Positions 1 to 6,292 of a DNA stretch of 8,057 nt are shown here, piece after piece (position 1 is the stretch's first letter; every line of letters starts with the position of its first letter). The DNA is taken from NCBI GenBank assembly GCA_030043175.1, contig JASHYD010001084.1, positions 1-8,057 of the forward strand. The letters run 5' to 3'. The notes under the pieces were generated by a model that saw only the letters and a program-made list of their open reading frames with translations, did no database searches and was not told the DNA's origin. This DNA comes from Xanthobacteraceae bacterium (GTDB lineage Bacteria > Pseudomonadota > Alphaproteobacteria > Rhizobiales > Xanthobacteraceae). The translations under genes were made by a program, and so were the position numbers.

Positions 1-816
1 GCCGGCGAATTGTTCGGGCCGGGCCAGCCGCTCGACGCCGCCAAATACTTCCTCATCGTCCCCGACGCGCTCGGCTCAGGCAAATCTTCTAGGCCATCGA
101 ATGGGCTGCGCATGGCCTTCCCGAAATTCAGCTATGAAGATCAGGTGCGGGCGCAATATCTCCTGCTGACCGAGCATCTCGGCGTCAAGCATCTCAAGCT
201 TATCATCGGGCAGTCGATGGGCGGTATGCATGCCTGGATGTGGGGTGAGATGTATCCCGACTTCATGGATATACTCGTGCCCATGGGCTCGCAACCCGTC
301 GCCATGTCGGGACGCAACTGGGTTCTACGCCGCATGCTGATCGACGCGATCAAGGCCGATCCCGCCTGGAGCAACGGCAACTACATTGAAGAGCCGCCGA
401 CCTTCAAATACATCGCAACCTTCTTCAGCCTCGCGACGGCAGGCGGCACGCAGTCGTTCTTCCGTCGGGCGCCGACGCGTGCATTGGCCGACGAGCTTGT
501 CGAGCAGCGCCTCACGGCAAAGTTCACTGCTGACGCTAACGACTACATCTACGCCTATGACGCGGCGCGTGACTATGACCCATCGCCGGGGCTGGAGACC
601 ATCAAGGCCCGCGTGCTGGCGATCAACGCCGCTGACGACGAGCGTAACCCGGTCGAGCTTGGAATCGTCGCACGCGAGATCAAGCGCGTGAAGAACGGCA
701 CCTATTACCAGATTCCGGCCTCCCCGGAGACTAACGGCCACGGCACCTCGGGTGAGGCGAAATGGTGGAAGCACCTGTTGTCGGAGATGCTGATCGACGC
801 AAAGCCCGAGCAATAA
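1..816 (+). CDS. Alpha/beta hydrolase, homoserine O-acetyltransferase-like family (5' end outside window)
   Basis: The reading frame is open from base 1 (it reads AGELFGPGQP at the edge) and ends at TAA 814-816. The TTG at 10 is only an in-frame codon, so the true start lies upstream. The product is an alpha/beta-hydrolase-fold enzyme, presumably cytoplasmic. The nucleophile elbow GQSMGG puts the catalytic Ser at bases 214-216. An Asp in the AADDERNP motif (about 634-639) and the His in TNGHGTS (739-741) complete a plausible Ser-Asp-His triad in the usual order. The early PDALGSGKSSRPS stretch and AMSGRNW after the elbow resemble the MetX/homoserine acetyltransferase-like group, but the elbow reads GQSMGGMH where I would expect GGSMGGMQ in true MetX. 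I therefore do not assign methionine biosynthesis or the symbol metX. The substrate is unknown; an acyltransferase or an ester/lactone hydrolase is possible. Fold assignment is confident, function is not. Confidence 0.88.
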   Translation, partial: AGELFGPGQPLDAAKYFLIVPDALGSGKSSRPSNGLRMAFPKFSYEDQVRAQYLLLTEHLGVKHLKLIIGQSMGGMHAWMWGEMYPDFMDILVPMGSQPVAMSGRNWVLRRMLIDAIKADPAWSNGNYIEEPPTFKYIATFFSLATAGGTQSFFRRAPTRALADELVEQRLTAKFTADANDYIYAYDAARDYDPSPGLETIKARVLAINAADDERNPVELGIVAREIKRVKNGTYYQIPASPETNGHGTSGEAKWWKHLLSEMLIDAKPEQ

Positions 817-939
817 CGCCGCTCCGCGCGCTCATCGAGTGCTGGTAAGCGCTAAGTGCCCCCTCCCGCGCGGTTTGGTCCAAAGGCGGTTCTCACCACA
901 TTTTTCAGGGCATACCGCGGGCAACAAAAACGAGGCGAG

Positions 940-1344
940 ATGCGAAACACTCAGATGGGAAAATGCCTTCTATTATTCAGCCTACTCGTTATGAGCGGCA
1001 TGTCAACGCGCCAAGCGCTGGCGCAAGCCGTTGTGTTTTTGAAATGCACTTATTTTAACGGACGTGTTGAAAGAGTTAAGATTGATGCAAATGCGAAAAA
1101 GGCCGCCTTCCTAAATGGTGGCACTTTTGCGCTTGAAGTATCGGAAGGTTTTTATGCTTTGACAATCGAATTTGATTTCGGGGCGAGCGGGGGAGGCGTT
1201 GTGGACGTTGAGACAAAGATCGATCGCCGATCACACCAGCTAACGAGTAGGATAGTACGGACAAATAAAAGCGGCTATTTTGCACAGTACCCGCTGGGCG
1301 GGACATGTTCGGAAGATCGGCCGTGGCCCGGAACTTTATCCTAG
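940..1344 (+). CDS. Small predicted secreted protein, unknown function
   Basis: A 134-residue protein that I do not recognise. The ATG at 940 is preferred over an upstream in-frame GTG at 856 because a GAGGCGAG purine stretch (932-939) abuts it and the protein then begins with a signal peptide: basic start, hydrophobic LLLFSLLVMSG (11-20), and a possible cleavage site after ALA (26-28) or ALAQA. An ATG at 955 would also keep the signal peptide. The mature part is about 105 residues, looks beta-rich, and has two cysteines (36 and 123) placed to form one disulfide between its ends. Motifs include FLKCTY, IEFDF, and an IDRRSHQLT stretch that resembles the 'IDRxTGxL' stretch of small secreted rhizobial proteins of unknown role (inference). 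By hand count bases 1021-1140 are about 43% GC, against about 65% in a 60-base sample of the preceding gene, which hints at transfer. It lies 123 bases after the hydrolase and shows no clear functional link to it. Confidence 0.72.
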   Translation: MRNTQMGKCLLLFSLLVMSGMSTRQALAQAVVFLKCTYFNGRVERVKIDANAKKAAFLNGGTFALEVSEGFYALTIEFDFGASGGGVVDVETKIDRRSHQLTSRIVRTNKSGYFAQYPLGGTCSEDRPWPGTLS

Positions 1345-1567
1345 ATAGAACCTCCGTCTAACGGGAAAAGCGCACTCCTCGGCAGCGTCCGTACAGTGCA
1401 GTGGCTGATGGCTTAGACACCGAACGTGGCGGAACACGAGGCCGATCTCGACCCAGGGACCGGTCGTCGGCCGCCACGCAATGCAATGAGCTCTGTTAGC
1501 ACGATCACTGGTCACCCCATGGAAAAGCTGCCAAATTTAAAGTCGGCAGCCCTGCCCACCAGAAGGA
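1345..1567. other. Convergent intergenic region
   Basis: This stretch separates the secreted-protein gene on the plus strand from the ATPase gene on the minus strand. The only plus-strand frame through it (1426-1698) runs into the ATPase gene antisense, has no recognisable motif and no ribosome binding site. The only structure I see is the terminator-like hairpin near 1523-1550. Confidence 0.6.
1523..1550 (-). terminator. Putative rho-independent terminator of the ATPase gene
   Basis: Read on the minus strand, GCTGCC and GGCAGC (plus-strand 1545-1550 and 1527-1532) form a perfect six-pair stem. One G-U and one A-U pair extend it to eight, leaving an eight-base AT-rich loop. The stem is followed at once by TTTTCC (plus-strand AAAA at 1523-1526). 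It begins 17 bases past the ATPase stop codon, which is where a terminator is expected. The stem is short and the T-run only four bases, so the call is moderate. Confidence 0.5.
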
Positions 1568-2092
1568 TCAGCACGCCAGGGTGCGCACAATCCAGTTGGC
1601 TCGTTCAGCCACGCCCACTTTGGGCAGCACCCGGATGTCGTACCCCAGAGCAGGATAAACGTCGATCAGGCGATTGTATTCCGCGACCGCCTCAGTGAAA
1701 CCATGCCGTCGCTCCTGGTCTAATGTGTAGATTTCTGGCCACGGCGGCGCGAGGAACACGCGTTTGTTGTAGCGATAGGCCGACCCGAGGCTCTCGACGA
1801 CTGGCTCGCCGGTCAGATACTCGAGCGCGGCGGCAGCATCAATCAAGCCTCTGTCGAAAAAGACCCAGCGCGCGGAAGCGATGGCTCGGTCGGCGAGTGA
1901 CACCTCTATCGCACGCCGGGCAAAAGCGACTGGGTCTATCCAAGGCAATGCCCTGCCATCGCGCTTGATTTCCTCCGTAACGATCCGCCGACCTGGTTCC
2001 TCGACCGTGGCAAAGCCGAGTTGTTCAAGCTCTGCCAACAACGTCGACTTACCGCCGCCGGAACAGCCTGAAATCGTGACAAAGTTCTCCAT
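1568..2092 (-). CDS. AAA_28-type P-loop ATPase / predicted nucleotide kinase-like protein
   Basis: A complete 174-residue cytoplasmic P-loop NTPase. The Walker A motif GCSGGGKST is at residues 9-17. VFFDRG (77-82) sits where a Walker B/kinase-type Asp is expected. The EEPGRRIV stretch (31-38) and the APPWPEIY...DQERR region (115-129), then EYNRL and LGYDIRVLPK, are typical of the AAA_28 group of small ATPases related to the kinase-like domain of NadR. Members are assumed to bind ATP and perhaps phosphorylate a small molecule; the substrate is unknown. Length is normal for the stand-alone family. The ATG at 2092 is chosen because the P-loop starts at residue 9 as usual, although no strong ribosome binding site precedes it. 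It lies 145 bases downstream of the DUF2237 gene on the same strand, so it may be co-transcribed, and a terminator-like hairpin follows it. Confidence 0.88.
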   Translation of the reverse strand: MENFVTISGCSGGGKSTLLAELEQLGFATVEEPGRRIVTEEIKRDGRALPWIDPVAFARRAIEVSLADRAIASARWVFFDRGLIDAAAALEYLTGEPVVESLGSAYRYNKRVFLAPPWPEIYTLDQERRHGFTEAVAEYNRLIDVYPALGYDIRVLPKVGVAERANWIVRTLAC

Positions 2093-2164
2093 AGGGATGA
2101 CCCGACCTTCTCAAAGCCAAAACTTCGCCTCGCGGCGAACGCACCAGGAGATACAAGCCGACGC

Positions 2165-2190
2165 CGGCGGACATACCGCCCCGTCCGCCG
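2165..2190. repeat. GC-rich inverted repeat (hairpin) between the DUF2237 and ATPase genes
   Basis: CGGCGGAC (2165-2172) and GTCCGCCG (2183-2190) are perfect inverted repeats of eight bases with a ten-base spacer. It lies in the 145-base gap on the minus strand, downstream of the DUF2237 stop and upstream of the ATPase start. There is no T-run on either side, so it is not a classical rho-independent terminator. It could stabilise the upstream message, attenuate read-through, or be chance in GC-rich DNA. Confidence 0.4.
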
Positions 2191-2237
2191 CTGATCCAGC
2201 GCTTGGGCCAATCCTCCGGACGTTTCGGGCGCCACCG

Positions 2238-2645
2238 TCAGGAGAGGTCCACCGCGAAACGCTTGAGATCGGTGAGCGAGCAGTGGTTGAGGGCGCCTTC
2301 GTGCGTGGCCCGCAAGACCACGCGGGGCGCTTGGCCCGCCTCGAGTGCTTCCTGCCACCGAGGTGCACACAGGCACCAACGGTCGCCGGGCCTCAGGCCG
2401 GGAAAGCCGAATTCCGGCATTGGTGTCGACAGATCATTGCCGCGGGACTTGGAAAACTCGAGAAACGCAGCAGTCATGACGGCGCAAACGGTGTGACTCC
2501 CAATGTCCTCTCGGCTGGTGTCACAGCAGCCGTCTCGAAAGAACCCCGTCATGGGTGTTAAGGAGCAGACTTCGAGCCGATCGCCGAGGACATTCCGGGG
2601 TGCACTCGGCCGACCGCCCCCACTTCCGCTGTCATCTCTCAACAT
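2238..2645 (-). CDS. DUF2237 family protein
   Basis: A 135-residue protein of the widespread DUF2237 family, whose biochemical role is unknown to me. Family hallmarks are clear: NVLG (18-21), TGFFRDGCC (33-41), EDIGSHTVCAVMT (46-58), FLEFSKSRGNDLSTP (61-75), FGFPGLRPGDRWCLC (79-93), RWQEAL (96-101) and a late LRATHE-ALN stretch (111-120). The conserved cysteines and His could bind metal or form disulfides (inference). There is no signal peptide, so a cytoplasmic location is likely. The ATG at 2645 is preferred over an in-frame GTG eight codons upstream (2669) because GGGAGA ends five bases before it. The roughly 17 residues before the conserved domain (DDSGSGGG...) are low-complexity and non-conserved-looking. 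It is the first gene of a possible two-gene minus-strand unit with the ATPase. Confidence 0.92.
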   Translation of the reverse strand: MLRDDSGSGGGRPSAPRNVLGDRLEVCSLTPMTGFFRDGCCDTSREDIGSHTVCAVMTAAFLEFSKSRGNDLSTPMPEFGFPGLRPGDRWCLCAPRWQEALEAGQAPRVVLRATHEGALNHCSLTDLKRFAVDLS

Positions 2646-2650
2646 TGCCG

Positions 2651-2656
2651 TCTCCC
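2651..2656 (-). promoter_or_regulatory. Ribosome binding site deciding the DUF2237 start
   Basis: On the minus strand GGGAGA stands five bases before the ATG at 2645. It favours that ATG over the upstream in-frame GTG at 2669, which would place this site inside the coding region. Confidence 0.6.
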
Positions 2657-3068
2657 GTGTCGTTGCCACACCCTAGAAGGCCGGCCGACTGTCGCAGGTA
2701 AGCTCTGCGCGATCAACTTCATGCTCGGTAGGTCGGTCCCGCGAACGTGCATTTTTTCGATATCGCAACTTACCAGGCCCCCGACGTCAGCTCCGCGTCA
2801 TGGGCCAGCGTTGCGACTGCGTTAGTACGACGATCGATGTCCCCAGAGAGCTGCCGACTCTGGGACACGCCCAAAGTCGGCGGGCTAGGTGGAAAACATG
2901 GCAGGCCCTTCCGGAGGCCCGCAAAAATGGTTTAAACTTGAAAACGGAGCTTGCTCACGGGACCCGCGCAAGCCTTGTCAATTACCGACAGGCGTGTGGG
3001 CAACGGCATTTTAGATTCCGTCCGATCCGAGCGAGCCTGCGAGCGCCTAATGATTTCGCAACGACGAA

Positions 3069-3076
3069 AGGTGGGG
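3069..3076 (+). promoter_or_regulatory. Ribosome binding site deciding the start at 3082
   Basis: AGGTGGGG precedes the ATG at 3082 by five bases, with its AGGTGG core seven bases away. The signal peptide begins immediately at this ATG, so the upstream in-frame extension is unlikely to be translated. Confidence 0.6.
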
Positions 3077-3081
3077 TTAGC

Positions 3082-4062
3082 ATGAACAGGCACTGCAATT
3101 TCCTTGGATTCGTCGCGTTGGCGTTGCTGGCCGCGACGCCCACCCTGGCACAAGCGCCGCCCGTCGGCCAGGCCAGCGCGGCAACAAGCGCCACCGCATC
3201 GATCCCGGACTTTTCCGGGATGTGGAATCATCCTGCATTTCCCTGGTTCGAGCCGCCGGCCTCCGGTCCCGGACCGGTGACGAACAGGATACGCTGGCCC
3301 CGGGTGTTGGGTTCGCTGGTAGAGGCCGGCACATTGGCACTGCCTCCAATTAACGGCGGGGACGGCATCAGCGACTATGACCGGCTGGTCGGGGACTACA
3401 CCAATCCGATCTTGCAGCCCTGGGCGGCGGAAGTCGTAAAGAAGTTCGGCGAAATGTCGCTCGCGGGCATCACCTATGGGAATCCGTCCAACCAGTGCTG
3501 GCCCGAACCGCCGCCGTTTATCTACAAGCAAGCCCTCGTGCTGATCCTGCAGCAGCCGGACACCATCACGATGGTCTACAGCGGGAACATGGACGTGCGG
3601 CACGTGCGCATGAACCAGCCTCACAAATACGCGCCGGCCTTGTACGGAGATTCAGTCGGCCATTACGAGGGCGACACGCTGGTGATCGACACCATCGGCA
3701 TCAGGACTGACCGACCGTATGCCATGATCGACCTGTTCGGCACGCCATATACAAAAGATCTCCATATGGTCGAACGCTATCGGTTGCGCGCTTACGACGA
3801 CGTGAAGGACGCAATCGAGCGAAACATAAAGGAGAATTGGCTGTTTGCCGGCGATGTTTTCAGTGGCCATCGCGGCAAGTTCTTGCAACTGGAGCTGACG
3901 ATCGAGGATAAGGGTGTATTCACGACGCCGTGGACCTCGACGCTTACTTACGTACCGGGACCCAGCACGTGGCCAGAGGTTGTTTGCGCTGAAAACCCCC
4001 ATCAATATTATTACGACGGCAGCGATACCAACGTTCCGCACGCTGATAAACCGGACTTCTGA
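3082..4062 (+). CDS. Secreted protein of unknown function, GDSxGHxEGDTLV family (short form)
   Basis: A 326-residue exported protein. The start at 3082 gives a clear signal peptide: MNRH, hydrophobic LGFVALALLAATP (8-20), cleavage probably after TLA or TLAQA (21-25). The N-terminal part carries IPDFSGMW (41-48), a motif common at the start of this family. The core has DVRHVRMN (171-178), then GDSVGHYEGDTLVIDT (189-204), HMVERY (228-233), TIEDKG...PWT (273-285) and a C-terminal VCAENPHQYY (301-310). I know this family as recurrent secreted or periplasmic proteins of uncharacterised function in Bradyrhizobium, acidobacteria and other environmental bacteria. The conserved Asp, Glu and His residues could form a binding or catalytic site (inference). 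The PEBP-like gene follows after 87 bases on the same strand and is probably co-transcribed. A longer relative sits at 6800-7927. Confidence 0.87.
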   Translation: MNRHCNFLGFVALALLAATPTLAQAPPVGQASAATSATASIPDFSGMWNHPAFPWFEPPASGPGPVTNRIRWPRVLGSLVEAGTLALPPINGGDGISDYDRLVGDYTNPILQPWAAEVVKKFGEMSLAGITYGNPSNQCWPEPPPFIYKQALVLILQQPDTITMVYSGNMDVRHVRMNQPHKYAPALYGDSVGHYEGDTLVIDTIGIRTDRPYAMIDLFGTPYTKDLHMVERYRLRAYDDVKDAIERNIKENWLFAGDVFSGHRGKFLQLELTIEDKGVFTTPWTSTLTYVPGPSTWPEVVCAENPHQYYYDGSDTNVPHADKPDF

Positions 4063-4138
4063 GGGTGATGATCGGGATGATCGTAGCATCGGCTCTGGGT
4101 CCCGCCATCACGATGCACAATCGCAGACAGCCGCAAGT

Positions 4139-4144
4139 GGGAGG
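4139..4144 (+). promoter_or_regulatory. Ribosome binding site supporting a TTG start
   Basis: GGGAGG stands five bases before the TTG at 4150. No in-frame ATG exists until codon 30, so this strong site is the main support for the unusual start codon. Confidence 0.7.
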
Positions 4145-4149
4145 TTTCA

Positions 4150-4554
4150 TTGAGAGCGTATCGCCATGTCGCGACTGTCACAGCCGTCCTCACAACGATC
4201 GTTACCGTCAATGCGGCATGCTCGGAGGCAATTGCGATGTCGCTGGGCTTCTCATGGACCGGTGTTGCGCGTTGCTCGTCAAGCCCGCCAGCATTCACGC
4301 TCTCGGACGTGCCCCCGGGCACTATTCGACTGACCTTCAACATGGTTGATCTTAATCTGCTGTCCTACCCGCATGGCGGAGGCACAGTATCGTATCAAGG
4401 AAGTAGTCAAATCGCCGCAGGAAGCTTCTCCTATAAGGGTCCTTGCCCGCCCGAACGTCAGCGGCACAATTATCGGTGGACAGTGAAGGCTCTCGATACC
4501 GGAGGTAAGACGCTCGCCACGGCTACCGCCGCAAGCCCGTTCCCACCACGTTGA
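4150..4554 (+). CDS. Short PEBP/YbhB-like (Raf kinase inhibitor-like) secreted protein
   Basis: A 134-residue protein starting at TTG. The first in-frame ATG (codon 30) would remove the signal peptide. Residues 7-22 are the hydrophobic signal core with probable cleavage near VNA (20-22); no good lipobox is seen. The mature part is a compact PEBP-like domain: FSWTGV (34-39), SPPAFTLSDVPPGT (45-58), a MVDLN segment (65-69) where typical members have D-x-D-x-P, HGGG (75-78), then YKGPCPP (95-101) and HNYRWTVKALD (106-116), the best family match. Canonical bacterial PEBP proteins are usually about 150-200 residues, so this is a short form. N69 stands where the second Asp is usual, and the following Pro is not in its usual place. 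PEBPs bind phospholipid headgroups or other anionic ligands; the ligand here is unknown. It is likely co-transcribed with the preceding secreted-protein gene. Confidence 0.8.
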   Translation: MRAYRHVATVTAVLTTIVTVNAACSEAIAMSLGFSWTGVARCSSSPPAFTLSDVPPGTIRLTFNMVDLNLLSYPHGGGTVSYQGSSQIAAGSFSYKGPCPPERQRHNYRWTVKALDTGGKTLATATAASPFPPR

Positions 4555-4693
4555 TGAGCCCGGTGTTCTGAAGTGAGGCCTGCAGTATGACTTGCCGCTG
4601 CGTGGATCGCTGTCAGGTCAGGAATTGAGTTTGTGCATTTTCGATGCACGCGTTAGTGCTTTCGGTGTCTTTATGTATTAGGGGGCGGCGCAA
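4555..4693. other. Convergent intergenic region with a small hairpin
   Basis: This gap lies between the plus-strand PEBP-like gene and the minus-strand regulator gene. It contains the perfect inverted repeat GTGCAT/ATGCAC (4633-4638 and 4644-4649) with a five-base loop TTTCG. No T-run follows on either strand, so a terminator role is possible but weakly supported. Confidence 0.4.
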
Positions 4694-5797
4694 TCACGCA
4701 TGAATATTGCCCGGTGATCTCAACGCGCTTCCGACCAAGATGCCGACCAGTTCGGCTTGGCGCGAAACCCCTGTTTTGCTGAAGACAGACTTTAGTTGCT
4801 GCCTCACTGTTCCAACTGCAAGACGAGCCTCGTGCGCCAAGTCATCGACAGTCTTGCCGGCCGCGATACCGCAGGCGATCCGGGCCTCCGCCGGGGTGAG
4901 ATCGAACAGGCCCCGAACGACTTGCGTGGAAGCGATCTCCGGATGCGCTACTGCCGTAATCACCAGCATGCAGGACGCAGCCGCGAATATGTCATTTGCC
5001 GTGCCTTGCACTGGAACGACGTGAACGATGGATGCTGGCTGCTCCGGCGTAGCCGCCATTGGAATCGAACGCACCTGTTCACCCGAGTGACTGTGCAGCT
5101 GCAACAATGATTGCCCCAGCATCGCATCTGCTCGGCGGTCTACCAAGCCAATCCGTGACTGACGGTCCTGTAAGACTTGCGGGATGAGCTTCTCCAGAAG
5201 TTTATTCGCAGCCAAAAGCCGGTTCGACCGCGAAACAACCGCGGCCGGAAGACCAATGAGTCCCAGCGCCTCGGCAGCGCTACGCGCCCTATCCAACCCT
5301 AGTCTGCCTGATATCAACGCCGCGCGAGCGAGATGGGCACGCAATGGATCGAGCGCAGTTACTGTCTCTGCACTGAAAGGCCCGTCCATGAACCGACGCT
5401 CCCAACTGAAGACGACGAGATCATCGGTTGGCGCTTGGACCACGGTTCCGGTGCACCAGCCTATCCCCTTGTTGCGCAAGTATGCGTAAACAGGATCCCG
5501 ATCCATCTCCTCCGGGGTGAACAGGTCATGATCCCGAACAAACCCCGCATGGTTTTTGGCAAGGGCGCGCTGAGGGCGCGGGTTCTGGGTGGCAAACCCA
5601 TCCTCAACGAAATCCGCATACAGCTGCCCTATGATCGAGGACCCGACCCAGTTCGTATGTTGCGAATTAGCCGTGAACAGCAGCCCGCCAACGGAGCCGA
5701 CCCGACGAGCGACATCGTCGAGCACTGTGTGCCAAAGCTCGGGAACAACGGCGGCCTCATATACCCTGTCGATGAGGTCTTCAGTGATCAGCGCCAT
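4694..5797 (-). CDS. LuxR-type (GerE HTH) transcriptional regulator
   Basis: A 367-residue DNA-binding regulator. The C-terminal LuxR/GerE helix-turn-helix covers about residues 299-355: DLTPAEARIACGIAAGKTVDDLA, then VGTVRQQLKSVFSKTGVSRQAEL. The N-terminal part begins LIDRVYEAAVVPELW (8-22), typical of a Bradyrhizobium-rich class of stand-alone LuxR regulators. The middle (about 177-207, LGLIGLPAAVVSRSNRLLAANKLLEKL) is PAS-like, so it may sense a ligand or redox state; no autoinducer-binding domain or receiver domain is recognisable. The ATG at 5797 gives the start I expect for such proteins. In-frame ATGs at 5809 and 5815, and an open frame back to 5938, exist, but no start has a strong ribosome binding site. 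It is convergent with the PEBP-like unit, whose genes are possible but unproven targets. Confidence 0.9.
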   Translation of the reverse strand: MALITEDLIDRVYEAAVVPELWHTVLDDVARRVGSVGGLLFTANSQHTNWVGSSIIGQLYADFVEDGFATQNPRPQRALAKNHAGFVRDHDLFTPEEMDRDPVYAYLRNKGIGWCTGTVVQAPTDDLVVFSWERRFMDGPFSAETVTALDPLRAHLARAALISGRLGLDRARSAAEALGLIGLPAAVVSRSNRLLAANKLLEKLIPQVLQDRQSRIGLVDRRADAMLGQSLLQLHSHSGEQVRSIPMAATPEQPASIVHVVPVQGTANDIFAAASCMLVITAVAHPEIASTQVVRGLFDLTPAEARIACGIAAGKTVDDLAHEARLAVGTVRQQLKSVFSKTGVSRQAELVGILVGSALRSPGNIHA

Positions 5798-5846
5798 GGC
5801 CCGGCGCATGATCATTATCGCGTTTGCGCGTTGGAGCGGTCCTAAC

Positions 5847-5927
5847 TGTCTCCGAGCTCTCGGCACTCTTATCGAGGACCGACGGCCACCTCGCAGGCAC
5901 CGCAGCCGCTTCGCGGACCGCCTCCAT
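5847..5927 (-). pseudogene. Possible decayed N-terminal fragment of a second LuxR-type regulator
   Basis: In a different minus-strand frame, just upstream of the regulator start, the translation reads MEAVREAAAVPARWPSVLDK followed by SAESSE. The pattern EAA-VP--W--VLD---A matches residues 14-30 of the adjacent regulator (EAAVVPELWHTVLDDVA) at most anchor positions. The frame continues only to 5781, has no helix-turn-helix and overlaps the start of the intact gene. I read it as the leftover 5' end of a neighbouring paralogue whose remainder was lost. The match is short, so chance is not excluded. Confidence 0.42.
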
Positions 5928-6115
5928 TGAGGCAACAAACGGGCCGATTGTCGGCGCGTCTAAAGCGGCGCTTCCAACCCTCGGCCGGATTGCTGGCGAA
6001 TGCATGGACTCCTCAGTGGACTTCGGTTGCATGGCCCCCACACAAAAGACATTCGCGAATATTGAAGAATCCTATCCCATTTGGGAGTAGACTGTATCGG
6101 GCCGGCGACCAAATA

Positions 6116-6133
6116 TGTGTCAACGTTGAGACA
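6116..6133. promoter_or_regulatory. Interrupted palindrome, candidate operator
   Basis: The 18 bases read TGTGTCAACGTTGAGACA: a perfect ten-base palindrome TCAACGTTGA flanked, after one unpaired base on each side, by TGT and ACA. It lies about 320 bases upstream of the regulator start. On the minus strand it includes a TTGACA hexamer (6123 to 6118) that could be a -35 element, but no good -10 is found at 16-18 bases spacing. One such palindrome in 8 kb is not improbable, so the operator call is tentative. Confidence 0.28.
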
Positions 6134-6250
6134 AATTTGGCGCGATCTTTTGTCGATCCTTCAACTTTCGGTCACTACGTTGCCATTGGTGAGGCGCGAC
6201 AAGATACAACTATAGATCACCGTCCAATCCGCTCTCCATTATGAGAGCAA

Positions 6251-6292
6251 GGTCCCGGTCTCTCGTCCCAATTGCCGCGGGAGATCGGGACC
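6251..6292 (+). repeat. Strong inverted repeat / RNA hairpin
   Basis: Bases 6251-6266 pair with 6277-6292 over 16 positions, 13 Watson-Crick and three G-U, around a ten-base loop (6267-6276). The outer arm is GGTCCCGG and its partner TCGGGACC. The mismatched positions are G-U only if the plus strand is transcribed; on the other strand they would be A-C mismatches. No T-run follows, so it is not a standard terminator. It could be part of a small RNA, a leader structure or an old inverted repeat. Confidence 0.5.

Larger units (their letters stand above)
2646..3081. other. Divergent intergenic region
   Basis: About 430 bases separate the minus-strand DUF2237 gene from the plus-strand secreted-protein gene, so promoters for both should lie here. 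I could not find a convincing -35/-10 pair. The plus-strand frame stays open upstream of 3082 back to 2800, but that extension would bury the signal peptide and looks like translated non-coding DNA. A small plus-strand frame at 2747-2935 has no recognisable motif. Confidence 0.55.

Noticed and set aside
1..816. Assignment of the hydrolase as MetX (homoserine O-acetyltransferase).
   Set aside because: The fold and several motifs fit the wider family, but the nucleophile-elbow context differs from the MetX pattern I know, no methionine gene is adjacent, and the N-terminus is outside the window.
1881..2561. A 226-codon plus-strand open frame.
   Set aside because: It runs antisense to both the AAA_28 and DUF2237 genes, which have strong family motifs, and has none of its own.
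2800..3081. In-frame N-terminal extension of the secreted protein gene that starts at 3082.
   Set aside because: It would place a signal peptide in the middle of the protein, and a good ribosome binding site precedes the ATG at 3082. The extension has no family motif.
2932..3624. A 230-codon open frame on the minus strand opposite the secreted-protein gene.
   Set aside because: Its translation is Arg- and Gly-rich with no domain. The plus strand carries a clear family protein, so this is an antisense shadow of high-GC coding DNA.
5798..5938. Upstream extension of the LuxR-type regulator frame to 5938.
   Set aside because: The added residues are mostly Arg, Leu and Gly without family resemblance, while the frame overlapping it carries a regulator-like signature. 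The expected N-terminus begins at 5797.
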